Source: Paractinoplanes toevensis (GTDB lineage Bacteria; Actinomycetota; Actinomycetes; Mycobacteriales; Micromonosporaceae). From it: DNA of 64,000 bases. The stretch covers positions 62,001 through 126,000 of the forward strand of contig NZ_BOQN01000021.1 in assembly GCF_018332695.1 (NCBI RefSeq), read 5' to 3'. The notes beneath the pieces are model-generated. The model searched no databases. It saw only the letters and a list, made by a program, of their open reading frames with translations, and had not been told where the DNA came from. Of this stretch, positions 34,931-45,252 are shown piece by piece (positions within the stretch are counted from its first letter, which is position 1; each line of letters begins with the position of its first letter). The translations under genes were made by a program, and so were the position numbers.

Positions 34931-37900
34931 ATGGCTGACACGACGAACAGTCGTGCGCGCACCGTGCTGCGCACACCACGACTGCTGTCCGTATTGCTCA
35001 CTCTCACCCTGGCCGCCGCCGCGGTCCCGTTCGCCGGCCCGGCCGCGGCGGTGGCGGCACCGGCCTGTCCCGCGTCGCGTGCGGTCACCGCCGTCGCGGT
35101 CACCGCCGCCCACGCCTGCGGCGGTCCGGTCGAGGCGCTCGACCGGCGTACCAACTCGTCCCGCACGGTGATCGCGGCGGACGGCTCGGCCACGGTCGAG
35201 CAGTTCGCGTCGCCGCGCTGGGTGCAACGGCCCGACGGGTCGTGGACCGACCTGGACACCGAACTGCACCTGGCCGGCGACACCGTGGTGCCCGGCGCGA
35301 CCCTGCTTCCGGTCGCCTTCTCGGCCGGGGGAAGCGCGAAGCCACTGGCCACGCTGGCCGACGGCGACCGGAGCGTGGCGCTGTCCTGGCCCGCCGCGCT
35401 GCCCGAGCCGGTGCTCTCCGGCCCCACCGCGACCTACCCGGAGGTGCTGCCGGACGTCGACCTCCAGGTGACCGCGCTCGCCGACGGCTTCTCGGAGGTG
35501 CTGGTGGTCAAGACGGCTCAGGCCGCGGCCAACCCGGCGCTCGAGGAGCTGGGCTTCGGCGTGACCACGACCGGCGTACAGCTCAAGACCGCCGCGGACG
35601 GCGGCGTGACCGCCACCGACAGCTCGGGAGGCGCGGTCTTCACCTCACCGCGGGCCCTGATGTGGGACTCGGCGGCACGGACCCCACGCGTACGGAAGAT
35701 GGGCGAGCGGATCGCCGGCAAGAAGCTGCACGTCGCGCCGGACCGGGACTTCCTCACCGACCCGGCCACCCGTTTTCCGGTCTACCTCGACCCGACCTTC
35801 ACCGGGAACAAGGCCGGTAACGCCTGGGACGTCGTGGCCAGCCGCTCCGACCTGGCCAATTCGGCGTTCTGGCAGCGGACGTTCATGAACAACTCGGCCA
35901 GCTACGGTGACGCCGGGGCCGGCGCGACCTGCGACAGCTACAGCGGGAACACCTGTAACAGCGCCCTTTACAAGGTCCGTTCGATGTTCCGGATGGAGAC
36001 CTACGGCGCGGCCGGTGCGACCGTTCTCAGCTCGAACTTCGAGATCACCCAGAAGTGGTCGTGGACCTGTAACACCGCCTCCAACGCGAAACTCTGGACC
36101 ATCGCCGGCTCCATCTCGTCCAGCACCACCTGGAACAACCAGCCGGCCTGGGACGGCGGGCACACCGCACAGGCGGCCGGCAACCACGCGGTGGGCAAGG
36201 CCAACGGCTGCGTCGAGGCCGGCACGGTCAGCTTCGACACGACCGGCATGGTGCAGTACGCGTACAGCCAGGGCTGGGGTGACCTGACGCTCGGCCTGCA
36301 GGCCGTCAACGAGGGCACCAACCTGCAGTGGAAGCGGTTCGACTCGGCCACCGCGGTGCTGCACATCCGCTACGACCACGCGCCGGACACCCCGGCGCTC
36401 TCCGACCTCAAGGTCGGCCCGGCCGCCCAGACCAGTTGCGGCATCTCGGCGGCCGGCCCGACCCGGGTCAGCACCGCCAACGGTCTCAAGCTCAGTGCGG
36501 TGCTCACCGACGCCGACGCGGGCGCCGGCGACCTGGTCAAGGCGAACTGGTCGGTGACCGGAATCCCGGCCGCCTACTCCCCCGCTCCGGAAACCGCCGG
36601 CATGACCTCCGGCTCGGCCCACGAGACCACCATCCCGGCGGCCGCCTTCACCGACGGCGCGGCGGTCTCCTGGCAGGTCCGGGGCGTCGACAACGACAGC
36701 AACATGGCCGGCGGCTGGAGCCCGGTCTGCTACCTGCTGGTCGACAACACCGCTCCGCTGCCGCCCGGCATCACCAGCACCGACCTGGCGCTGCGCGTCG
36801 GCCAGGGCATTCCGCTGCCGCCCGCCGACACCGCGGTCGCCGGGCAGACCGCGCGGGTGACGTTCACCCCGGATCCGGCCGACGCCGGCCGGGTGGTCGG
36901 CTACCGGTACGGCGTGCACGCCGACGCCGACGCGCAGCCGACCAGCTGGGTGGCGGCCGGACCGGACGGCTCGGCCACCGCCGCGATCGTCCCGCTGTCC
37001 GGAGCGATCTCCTACGACGGCATCGTGGCGCAGGCCGTGAAGGGCGACGGCACGGCGGGCGCCACCACCGCCGCCCGGTTCATGGCGAACGCCGGCGCGG
37101 CACCGCCCGCGGTGCCCGGGGACGCGACCGGCGACGGCCGCGCCGATCTGACCGTCGCCTCCGACGTGGGCGGTGGCCGCAGCGCGTTCTGGCGGTGGGA
37201 TTCCACCCCGTCCGGCGCGCTGGCCGGCGCGATCGCCCCGCAACTCAACGACGGTGTCTACGCCAACGGCAGCTTCCAGACCGCCAACGGGGACTTCGAC
37301 GGCGACGGCCGGTCGGACGTCGCGACCCTCACCCAGTCCGGCTCGAACGTGCTGCTCAGCGTCCAGCGGTCGGACGGCAACGCGCTGCTGAGCTCGGTCG
37401 TGCTGAAGACGCTGCCGGGCTGGTCGATGGCGAACATCAAGATGGTCGCCGGGGACTTCGACGGCAACGGCCGAGCCGACGTCGCCGCCCTCTACAACCT
37501 CGGCAACGCCGCCTGGGAGTACCGGGTGATGCTGTCCTCCTCGGCCGGACTCGCGTTCGGCGAGCCGTCGGTGTGGCACGCGGCGGCGCCCGGGCAGTCC
37601 GACTGGAACCGCATCAAGATCGTCGCCGGGGACATGAACGGCGACCGCCTCGCCGACGTGGCCGAGTTCTACGACTACGGCGGCGAGCAGACCAAGCTCT
37701 GGATGCACTACTCGACCGGTTTCATCCTGACCTCGGGCGCGATGCAGTGGGACTCCACGGCGGGCGGGTTCGCCTGGAGCCACGCCAAGTTCGTGGCCGG
37801 CGACTTCACCGGTGACGGCCACAGCGACGTGGCCGCGTTCTACGACTACAACAGCTCCAACGTCAGCCTGCTGGTGTTCACCGCCAGGGCCGACGGCACG

Positions 37901-38596
37901 ATGAACGGCTGGTCGTCCTGGTGGAACGGCGGCGGTGCCTGGTCGTGGAACTGGTCCGCCACCGAGCCCGCGGCCGGCGACTACAACGGTGACGGCAAGG
38001 CCGATGTCGGGCTGGTCTACCACTGCTGTGGCGCGTACCAGACCCGGGCCTGGACGGTGACCTCGACCGGCGCCGCGTTCGGCGCCGCGATCACCCACTG
38101 GTCCGGCGCCACCGGGCCGGTCGGCGCCGGCGCGCTGCCATCCGACAACCCCGATCAGAAGTACGAGATCAGGGCTCTGCACTCGGGCAAGTGCCTCGAC
38201 GTGTTCAGCGCCGGCACCGGCGAGAACGTACGAGTCCAGCAATGGGGCTGCTCGGGCGTGGCCCAGCAGCGGTTCACCCTGCACGTCAACGGCGGTGGCC
38301 AGTCCTGGATCGAGCCGGCGCACACCACCGGCAAGTGTCTCGGCGTGCCCGGCGGCCCGCTCACGAACGGCGCACAGGTCGACTCGAACTCATGTGGTCC
38401 GCAGTGGCAGAACCTGCAGCTCTGGTACCAGTCCGGCGGGCAGCCGGGCGTCGACGCGGTGGTCAGCATCCGCCCGATGTACAGCGGCTCGTGCTTCGAC
38501 GTGATCGGTGGCGGCACCGCCGACGGAGTGTTCGTCCAGCAATGGGGCTGCACCGGCGTCAGCCAGCAGCTCTTCACCCTCCACCCGGTCGCCTAG
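34931..38596 (+). CDS. Secreted FG-GAP repeat protein with ricin-type lectin tail (paralogue B)
   Basis: This 1221-residue protein repeats the plan of paralogue A: signal peptide (about 1-45), N-terminal region (VEALDRRTNSSRTVI), DNRLRE-like jelly roll (NEGTNLQWKRFDSATAVL), six FG-GAP repeats (GDATGDGRADL to GDYNGDGKADV) and a longer ricin-B domain with three subdomains, including two QQWGC motifs encoded by identical GTCCAGCAATGGGGCTGC stretches at 38233 and 38533. Its stop is only 13 bp before the start of the RHS toxin gene, so the two form an operon. It probably helps anchor, export or deliver the RHS protein. The partnership is inferred from the spacing. Confidence 0.84.
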   Translation: MADTTNSRARTVLRTPRLLSVLLTLTLAAAAVPFAGPAAAVAAPACPASRAVTAVAVTAAHACGGPVEALDRRTNSSRTVIAADGSATVEQFASPRWVQRPDGSWTDLDTELHLAGDTVVPGATLLPVAFSAGGSAKPLATLADGDRSVALSWPAALPEPVLSGPTATYPEVLPDVDLQVTALADGFSEVLVVKTAQAAANPALEELGFGVTTTGVQLKTAADGGVTATDSSGGAVFTSPRALMWDSAARTPRVRKMGERIAGKKLHVAPDRDFLTDPATRFPVYLDPTFTGNKAGNAWDVVASRSDLANSAFWQRTFMNNSASYGDAGAGATCDSYSGNTCNSALYKVRSMFRMETYGAAGATVLSSNFEITQKWSWTCNTASNAKLWTIAGSISSSTTWNNQPAWDGGHTAQAAGNHAVGKANGCVEAGTVSFDTTGMVQYAYSQGWGDLTLGLQAVNEGTNLQWKRFDSATAVLHIRYDHAPDTPALSDLKVGPAAQTSCGISAAGPTRVSTANGLKLSAVLTDADAGAGDLVKANWSVTGIPAAYSPAPETAGMTSGSAHETTIPAAAFTDGAAVSWQVRGVDNDSNMAGGWSPVCYLLVDNTAPLPPGITSTDLALRVGQGIPLPPADTAVAGQTARVTFTPDPADAGRVVGYRYGVHADADAQPTSWVAAGPDGSATAAIVPLSGAISYDGIVAQAVKGDGTAGATTAARFMANAGAAPPAVPGDATGDGRADLTVASDVGGGRSAFWRWDSTPSGALAGAIAPQLNDGVYANGSFQTANGDFDGDGRSDVATLTQSGSNVLLSVQRSDGNALLSSVVLKTLPGWSMANIKMVAGDFDGNGRADVAALYNLGNAAWEYRVMLSSSAGLAFGEPSVWHAAAPGQSDWNRIKIVAGDMNGDRLADVAEFYDYGGEQTKLWMHYSTGFILTSGAMQWDSTAGGFAWSHAKFVAGDFTGDGHSDVAAFYDYNSSNVSLLVFTARADGTMNGWSSWWNGGGAWSWNWSATEPAAGDYNGDGKADVGLVYHCCGAYQTRAWTVTSTGAAFGAAITHWSGATGPVGAGALPSDNPDQKYEIRALHSGKCLDVFSAGTGENVRVQQWGCSGVAQQRFTLHVNGGGQSWIEPAHTTGKCLGVPGGPLTNGAQVDSNSCGPQWQNLQLWYQSGGQPGVDAVVSIRPMYSGSCFDVIGGGTADGVFVQQWGCTGVSQQLFTLHPVA

Positions 38597-38609
38597 CAGG
38601 GGAGGTCCG

Positions 38610-41600
38610 ATGAAAAAGATCGCACTCGTGGTGGCCCTGGCCATCGCCGCGAACGCCCTCTCGGCACCGGCCTATGCCGCCGTGCCCAAGACGATCGCCA
38701 AGCCGAAGGCGGTGCCGTCGACGCCGGGTAAATACGTGCGGCCCGGCGCCGCGGTCACCGACCCGACCGCGGACAAGAACATGCGCTCGGCGCCCGCGGT
38801 CACCTGGCCGTCGGCCACCGTGAGCAAGGCCGCCGCGTCCATCACGGTTTCGTCGGCGGATGTGCGGACGGAGGTCGTCGACCGATCGAAGACCGCCGGA
38901 CGGCCGCTGGTCGTCAAGCTGTCCCGCTCGGACGGCGCCAAGGCGGCCGGCGGCTCGACGCGGGTCACCATCGACACGTCCGGCTTCCGGGACGCCTACG
39001 GCGGCGACTGGGCCGGCCGGCTGCGGCTGGTCAGCCTGCCCGAGTGCGCCCTGACCACCCCGGATGCCGCGAAGTGCGCGCAGACCGACCTCGTCACCAC
39101 CCGGGACGCGAGCGGCGCGGCGCTGAGCGCGACCGTCCCGCTCGCGGCCGGGGCGATGGTGGCCCTGGCTTCCGGGCCGCAGTCGACCGGCGGCGGTGGC
39201 GACTACTCGGCCACCGCGCTGTCGCCGACCAGCTCCTGGAGCGCGGGCGGACAGTCCGGCGACTTCAGCTGGTCCTACCCGATGGCCACGCCGAACGCGT
39301 TCGGTGGACCGTCCCCCTCGGTCGGGCTGTCCTATTCCTCGCAGTCGCTGGACGGCAAGACCGCGGCGTCGAACAGCCAGCCGTCCTGGATCGGTGACGG
39401 CTTCGACTACTCCTCCGGGGCGATCAGCCGCATCTACCCGGCCTGCGCCGACGACGGCAAGACCGGGATCGGCGACCTCTGCTGGGGCACCGACAACGCG
39501 ACCATCTCGCTGCCGGGTCACGCCGGTGAGCTGATCCAGGTCTCCACCAGCCCGGATGTCTGGAAGCTGAAGAACGACGACGGGACGAGGGTCGAGCGGC
39601 TGACCGGGGCGAGCAACGGCGCCCGCAACGGCGAGTACTGGAAGGTGTCCACGACCGACGGCTGGGAGTACTGGTTCGGTCTCAACCAGCTCCCCGGCTG
39701 GAGCACCGGCAAGGCCACCACCCAGTCCGTCTACACCGTCCCGGTGTTCGGCAACAACGCGGGCGAGCCGTGCTACAACGCCACCTTCGCCAGCGCCTGG
39801 TGCACCCAGGCGTACAGCTGGAATTTGGACTATGTTGTTGATCCGCACAACAACAGCGAGAGCTTCTGGTACGCCCCGGAAGCTAACAATTACGCCCGCA
39901 ACGTAACCGCTTCCTCGGTGTCGACGTACACCCGTGGCGGTCACCTCGACCGCATCGAGTACGGCACCCGGCGCGAGGGTGGCGTGGACAGCACCTACTC
40001 GGTCGGTGCCGCCCCGGCCCGGGTGCTGTTCGGCGTGCAGGACCGCTGTGTGACCCAGGGTGCCACCTGCACCTCGTCGACGCCGTCGAACTGGCCGGAC
40101 GTGCCGTGGGACATGCAGTGCACCTCGACCAGCTCCTGCCCGACCGTGTTCGCGCCGGGCTTCTTCACCCAGAAGATGCTGTCCACGGTGACCACCCAGG
40201 TCTGGACCGGAACCGGCACCGACTACCGGGACGTGCAGCGCTGGACGCTCGACCACGTCTTCAAGGACCCCGGTGACGGACGGGCCAAGACCCTCTGGCT
40301 CAACGGCGTCAGCGTCACCGGCCTGAACGGCACTCCGGTCACCACGCCCGGCGTGAGTTTCACCGGCGTGCAGCTCGGCAACCGGGTCGACAAGGTCGCC
40401 ACCAAGGACCCGATCATCCGGTTCCGGATCTCGTCGGTGGTCAACGAGGCCGGCGGCGTGGTCGCGGTGACCTACTCGCAGCCGGAGTGCGTGCTCGGCT
40501 CGAACATGCCGGCCGCCGCCGACAGCAACACCAAACGCTGCTATCCGGTGTGGTGGACACCCTACGGCGGCACGGCCGCGACGTTCGACTGGTTCCACAA
40601 GTACGTGGTGACCGGCGTGACGGTCGCCGACCCGACCGGGCACAACGCGACCCAGGTCTCGACCTACAGCTACGACACCCCGGCCTGGCACGCCGACGAC
40701 AGCGAGCTGGTGCCGGCCAACCACCGCTCCTGGGGGCAGTGGCGCGGCTACTCCCGGGTGCGGACCGTGACCGGCGCCGCCGACAGCAACCAGCAGCAGA
40801 CCGACTCCATCTACTTCCGCGGCATGAACGGCGACAAGACCAGCTCCGGCACCCGGACGGTGACCATCCCGGCCGACCCGGACTTCGGCGGGGACGCGAT
40901 CGCCGACGACAACTGGCTCTACGGCCAGACCCGGGAAACCATCGTCTACAACGGTGTCGGGGACTCGGCGCCGGTGCTGTCCAAGACACTGACAACGCCG
41001 TGGGCACACGGGCCGACCGTGACCCGCACCCGCAACGGCATCACCACCAGCGCGTACGTGGTGAACACCAAGTCGTCCACGTCCAAGACCGCGCTCGACG
41101 CGTCGCGGGGCTGGCGCACCACCACCAGTACCAACACGTTCGACTTCGACGCCGGCACAGCCGACCCGATCGGCCGGATCGTCAAGACCGAGGACCTCAA
41201 CGACGTCTCCACCGCCGCCGACGACCGGTGCACCACCACGACGTACGCCACCGACCCGGCCGGGAAGATCCGCAACGCCGTGGCCGAGCAGCGCAAGGTC
41301 GCGGTGAACTGCTCCACCACGCCGAACCTGGCCACCGACGTCGTCTCCGACACCCGCACCCTCTACGACCACGCCACCACCTTCGACCAGAAGGTGACCC
41401 TGGGCGAGGTCACCCAGAGCGAGCAGCTGGCCGACGTCACCGGCGGCACCCCGCGCTACATCGCCAAGAACAAGGCCACCTACGACAAGTACGGCCGGGT
41501 GCTGACCTCGAAGGACTCGCTCGGCTACGAGACGACGACCGAGTACACGCCGAAGGCCGGCTCGCTGCCCACCGGGGTGCTCACGACCAACGCGAAGGGC

Positions 41601-44600
41601 TGGATCAGCTCGTCCACGCTCGACCCCGCGTACGGGAACCCGATCTCCAAGCTGGAGCCGGACGGGTCCCGGACCGACCTCGAGTACGACGCGCTCGGCC
41701 GGCTCACCAAGGTGTGGCAGCCCGGCCGGGACAAAGCGACGCAGAGCCCGAGCGAGCAGTACACGTACGTGCTCGGCGGCACCGCCCAGGCGTCGTCGGT
41801 CGCCACCGCCACCCTCAACACCGACGGCACCGGCTACCACACCACCTACCAGGTGTACGACGGGCAGCTACGGCCGCGCCAGACGCAGACGCCGGCCCCC
41901 GGCGGTGGCGTCATCCTGACCGACACGCTGTACGACTCGCGCGGGCTGGCCGTCCAGGCCAACGACTCCTACTTCCAGGCCGGCGTCTCGTGGGGGCAGC
42001 TGTTCGTGCCCAGCTCGCCGACCCCGGGCCGGACGCTGACCAGCTACGACCACGCCGGCCGGGCCAGCGACGTGATCTTCCAGGCCAACGGTGTCGAGAA
42101 GTGGCGCACCACCACGACGTTCCACGGTGACCACACCGACGCCTCGGCACCACCGGGAGGCACCGCGACGACCACGTGGATGAGCGCGATCGGGCAGATC
42201 ACCAAGCATGTCCAGTACCACTCGAACCTGCCGGCCGGTGACACCGCGGTCACCAATTACGAGTTCGACAAGCGCGGGAACAGCTCGAAGATCACCGATC
42301 CGATGGGCAGCGTCTGGACCTTCGTGTACGACCTGCGTGGCCGGTTGATCTCGACCGACGACGCCGATCGCGGCGCCACCACGTACACCTACGACGACGC
42401 CGACCAGCAACTGACCGTGACCGACGCCCGCAACATCGTCCGCACCAACGTCTACGACGAGCTGGGCCGGGTCACCGAGCGCTGGCAGGGGCCGAAGGAC
42501 ACCGGGACGCTGCTGTCCCGCACCACCTTCGACACGCTGCGCAAGGGACAGCAGACCGCCAGCACCCGGTATGCCGCGGACGGCGCCCAGTACACGTCGT
42601 CGATCGGCGGGTACGACGCGGCCGGGCAGGTGACCAGCGCCTCGGTCACCATCCCGGCGAGCGAGGGTCTGCTGGCCGGCACCTACACGACCACGACCCA
42701 GTACAACGCGAACGGCTCGGTGAAGTCGGCGACGCTGCCCAAGATCGGCGACCTTCCCCAGGAAACCATCCAGAGCGGCTACAACAGCCTGGGCCTGCCG
42801 ACCACGCTGTCCGGCCTGAACACCTACGTGACCGGGACCGCCTACGACAGCCTGGGCCGGCTCAGCACCACCGTCTTCGCCGACGGCGGCGGCAAGGAGC
42901 TGGCCCAGCTCTACGGCTACGACGCGGCCACCGGCCGGCTGGCCGAGCACGGCGTCTTCGACAACAAGAGCGGGGCCGTCTTCCAAGACGAGTACCCCGA
43001 GTACGACGCGGCCGGCAACGTGCTGTCGATCAAGGACAAGACCGCGCAGTACGGCGCCGGCCCCGACGACAACCAGTGCTTCCGGTACGACTACTACAGC
43101 CGGCTCACCGAGGCGTTCACGCCCGCCGACGGCAACTGCGCCGCCACGAATCCGGTCCTCGGCGGCCCGGCGCCGTACTGGCAGACCTGGAAATACTACG
43201 AGAACGGCGACCGCCTCTCGCAGACCGACCACGTCAGCGGCGGCACCACCACCGCCACGTCGACCTATCCGGCGGCGACCGCGGACCAACCGCACGCGCA
43301 GACCAAGGTCGATTACACCGGCGTCGGCGGTTCGAAAACCGACACGTACACCTACGACGAGGCCGGCAACATGACCGGCCGGAACCTCGCCGGCAAGCCG
43401 GCGCAGACCCTGACCTGGGACGCCGAGGGCCATCTGGCCAAGGTCAAGGACACCAACGGCACCACCTCCTACGTGTACGACGCCGGCGGCTCCCGGCTGA
43501 TCGCCCGCGACTCCACCGGGGCGACGCTCTACCTGGGCGCCCAGCAACTGCACGTGTCGACGGCCAACCAGGTGGCGGCCACCCGTTACTACGGCTCCGG
43601 CGCGGTCCGCACCACGGCCAACGGGCTGTGCTGGCTGACCTCGGACCAGCACGGCACCAACAACCTCACGTTCAAGGCGGCGACGCTGGCGAAGACCCAG
43701 CGGCGCACGACCCCGTTCGGTTCGGCCCGGGACAGCACCACCAGCTGGGTCACCGACCGGGGGTTCGTCGGCGGCTACGCCGATCCGACCGGGCTCACCC
43801 AGCTCGGGGCGCGGCCCTACGACACGTCGCTGGGCCGGTTCGTCTCGGTCGACCCGCAATTCGACTCGGGCGACCCACAGAGCTTCAACGGGTACGCCTA
43901 CTCGCACAACAACCCGGTCACCAACTCCGACCCGAGCGGCCTGTCCGACACGTTCTTCGTCTACCTGGGCAGCAGTTTCGGCAGCTTCACCAGTGGCGGC
44001 TACCGCTACTACTACGAGAAGGACTACTACAAGCTCTGCCGGTCGGACGGCGCCTGCCTGTACTACGGCGACGCGCTGGTCGTCTTCGTCGACTTCTACC
44101 TGCTGTTCCGGGTCAAGATCCCGGTGAAGATGACGTACGGGCCACTCGCCGCGCCCAAGCCGGTCATCCCGCTCGACCGGTGCATCACCCCGCCGCCCCC
44201 GCCTCCGCCGCCGCCGAGCTGCGGTTTCTGGGACTTCAAGTGCGGCGTGAAGCATCCCGGCTGGTGGTGGAGCGGCAACAAGGGCTGGGTGCAGGGCGCG
44301 GTCGCGGTAGCCGGCGTCGGGGTCTGCGTCTTCACCGCCGGCGCGGGCTGCGTGATAGCCGGCGCGGTCGGCGCGGGCATCTCGATGGCCGACCGCACCT
44401 ACGACTTCGTCCACAACGAGAAATACAACGACGGCGCCGCGGCCTGGGGCGAATTCGCCCTCGGCACGGGAATCGACGCGCTCGGCATGATCCCGGCGAT
44501 CAAGGGCATGGGCGCCACCGCTCCCGCACTTTTCCGGGAGGGCGACGGCATCATGCGTAACGGCGAGAGAATCATCATGAGCCGCCCCAACGTCGAAGCG

Positions 44601-44903
44601 ATCGCCGACAAATACGGCATGAACATGAAGGGGGTGGGCTACACCATCGACAAGGTCCGCCAAGGCCCGCCGGGCAAGCCGCTCTATGGTCTGACGCGGC
44701 CGGACGGCCGTATCACGCTGTTCCGCGACGCGTTCGTCGACGAGGAACAACTCGCCCGCACGATCGCCCACGAGCGGTTCCACCGCGACGAACTGCGGAG
44801 AGGTTTGCCCTTCCCGCGGACCGAGCAAGCCCGCAGGCCCTACGAAGACCGGGCGTACGCGTTTGAGGAAGCCTGGTGGCAGGCGAACAAGCACCTACTC
44901 TGA
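38610..44903 (+). CDS. RHS-repeat polymorphic toxin with C-terminal zincin-like domain
   Basis: This 2097-residue secreted protein has a signal peptide (MKKIALVVALAIAANALSAP), an N-terminal actinobacterial RHS-type shell (to about 620), many YD/RHS repeats (about 950-1700, such as YDALGRLTKVWQPG), the RHS core signature RPYDTSLGRFVSVDP and the cleavage-type DPSGL near residue 1775. The variable C-terminus has a nine-proline tract near 1860, a hydrophobic Gly/Ala segment (1893-1925) and a toxin end with AHERFHRDE, a HExxH zincin motif (His2054-His2058). Family knowledge: RHS shells encapsulate and release such toxin tips. GGGGAGG lies 4 bp before the ATG at 38610. The last 300 bp use less biased codons, as expected for swapped tips. 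Confidence 0.87.
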   Translation: MKKIALVVALAIAANALSAPAYAAVPKTIAKPKAVPSTPGKYVRPGAAVTDPTADKNMRSAPAVTWPSATVSKAAASITVSSADVRTEVVDRSKTAGRPLVVKLSRSDGAKAAGGSTRVTIDTSGFRDAYGGDWAGRLRLVSLPECALTTPDAAKCAQTDLVTTRDASGAALSATVPLAAGAMVALASGPQSTGGGGDYSATALSPTSSWSAGGQSGDFSWSYPMATPNAFGGPSPSVGLSYSSQSLDGKTAASNSQPSWIGDGFDYSSGAISRIYPACADDGKTGIGDLCWGTDNATISLPGHAGELIQVSTSPDVWKLKNDDGTRVERLTGASNGARNGEYWKVSTTDGWEYWFGLNQLPGWSTGKATTQSVYTVPVFGNNAGEPCYNATFASAWCTQAYSWNLDYVVDPHNNSESFWYAPEANNYARNVTASSVSTYTRGGHLDRIEYGTRREGGVDSTYSVGAAPARVLFGVQDRCVTQGATCTSSTPSNWPDVPWDMQCTSTSSCPTVFAPGFFTQKMLSTVTTQVWTGTGTDYRDVQRWTLDHVFKDPGDGRAKTLWLNGVSVTGLNGTPVTTPGVSFTGVQLGNRVDKVATKDPIIRFRISSVVNEAGGVVAVTYSQPECVLGSNMPAAADSNTKRCYPVWWTPYGGTAATFDWFHKYVVTGVTVADPTGHNATQVSTYSYDTPAWHADDSELVPANHRSWGQWRGYSRVRTVTGAADSNQQQTDSIYFRGMNGDKTSSGTRTVTIPADPDFGGDAIADDNWLYGQTRETIVYNGVGDSAPVLSKTLTTPWAHGPTVTRTRNGITTSAYVVNTKSSTSKTALDASRGWRTTTSTNTFDFDAGTADPIGRIVKTEDLNDVSTAADDRCTTTTYATDPAGKIRNAVAEQRKVAVNCSTTPNLATDVVSDTRTLYDHATTFDQKVTLGEVTQSEQLADVTGGTPRYIAKNKATYDKYGRVLTSKDSLGYETTTEYTPKAGSLPTGVLTTNAKGWISSSTLDPAYGNPISKLEPDGSRTDLEYDALGRLTKVWQPGRDKATQSPSEQYTYVLGGTAQASSVATATLNTDGTGYHTTYQVYDGQLRPRQTQTPAPGGGVILTDTLYDSRGLAVQANDSYFQAGVSWGQLFVPSSPTPGRTLTSYDHAGRASDVIFQANGVEKWRTTTTFHGDHTDASAPPGGTATTTWMSAIGQITKHVQYHSNLPAGDTAVTNYEFDKRGNSSKITDPMGSVWTFVYDLRGRLISTDDADRGATTYTYDDADQQLTVTDARNIVRTNVYDELGRVTERWQGPKDTGTLLSRTTFDTLRKGQQTASTRYAADGAQYTSSIGGYDAAGQVTSASVTIPASEGLLAGTYTTTTQYNANGSVKSATLPKIGDLPQETIQSGYNSLGLPTTLSGLNTYVTGTAYDSLGRLSTTVFADGGGKELAQLYGYDAATGRLAEHGVFDNKSGAVFQDEYPEYDAAGNVLSIKDKTAQYGAGPDDNQCFRYDYYSRLTEAFTPADGNCAATNPVLGGPAPYWQTWKYYENGDRLSQTDHVSGGTTTATSTYPAATADQPHAQTKVDYTGVGGSKTDTYTYDEAGNMTGRNLAGKPAQTLTWDAEGHLAKVKDTNGTTSYVYDAGGSRLIARDSTGATLYLGAQQLHVSTANQVAATRYYGSGAVRTTANGLCWLTSDQHGTNNLTFKAATLAKTQRRTTPFGSARDSTTSWVTDRGFVGGYADPTGLTQLGARPYDTSLGRFVSVDPQFDSGDPQSFNGYAYSHNNPVTNSDPSGLSDTFFVYLGSSFGSFTSGGYRYYYEKDYYKLCRSDGACLYYGDALVVFVDFYLLFRVKIPVKMTYGPLAAPKPVIPLDRCITPPPPPPPPPSCGFWDFKCGVKHPGWWWSGNKGWVQGAVAVAGVGVCVFTAGAGCVIAGAVGAGISMADRTYDFVHNEKYNDGAAAWGEFALGTGIDALGMIPAIKGMGATAPALFREGDGIMRNGERIIMSRPNVEAIADKYGMNMKGVGYTIDKVRQGPPGKPLYGLTRPDGRITLFRDAFVDEEQLARTIAHERFHRDELRRGLPFPRTEQARRPYEDRAYAFEEAWWQANKHLL

Positions 44904-44918
44904 GGGGATTTACAGCGG

Positions 44919-45248
44919 ATGCCGGAGAAGACGAAGGCGGAACGTCGCTGGGAATCGTGGTATGAGGCGTACAACAAGGTCGTCGAGCCCTTCCCCGAGC
45001 CGGTCGACGTGCCATGTCCCGAAGGGGACGGCGGCCATATCCGCCTCACCTACTATGCTCGTCCCGGCAGCCCCGCCGGCTCGGTCACGGCATGGTGCGA
45101 CCGGTGTTATCACGGCATCTGGCTCGACCGGGTCGGCATCCCGGCAGGCGCCGAGGTTTATTCCTTCGAGGACGGTCCGACCGACCGACCGGACATCGAG
45201 CTGATACCCGACGCCTTGTACACGCCGGACGACTACCCGTCTCCGTAA
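44919..45248 (+). CDS. Small putative immunity protein for the RHS toxin
   Basis: This 109-residue protein follows the RHS stop by 15 bp and ends before a strong terminator, the classic position of an immunity gene. It is acidic and proline-rich. A Cys pattern (VPCPEGDGGHIRLTYY, then WCDRCYHGIWLD) suggests a zinc ribbon. It resembles no family I can name. The start ATG at 44919 has GAGGGG 11 bp before it. It would bind and block the zincin tip inside the producing cell. Existence as a gene is likely; the immunity role is inferred only from context. Confidence 0.65.
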   Translation: MPEKTKAERRWESWYEAYNKVVEPFPEPVDVPCPEGDGGHIRLTYYARPGSPAGSVTAWCDRCYHGIWLDRVGIPAGAEVYSFEDGPTDRPDIELIPDALYTPDDYPSP

Positions 45249-45252
45249 GGTG

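Noticed and set aside
38574..44894. Two long minus-strand open frames opposite the RHS gene
   Set aside because: They are rich in Gly/Arg/Val/Asp without any domain motif, while the plus strand has signal peptide, YD repeats and RHS core.
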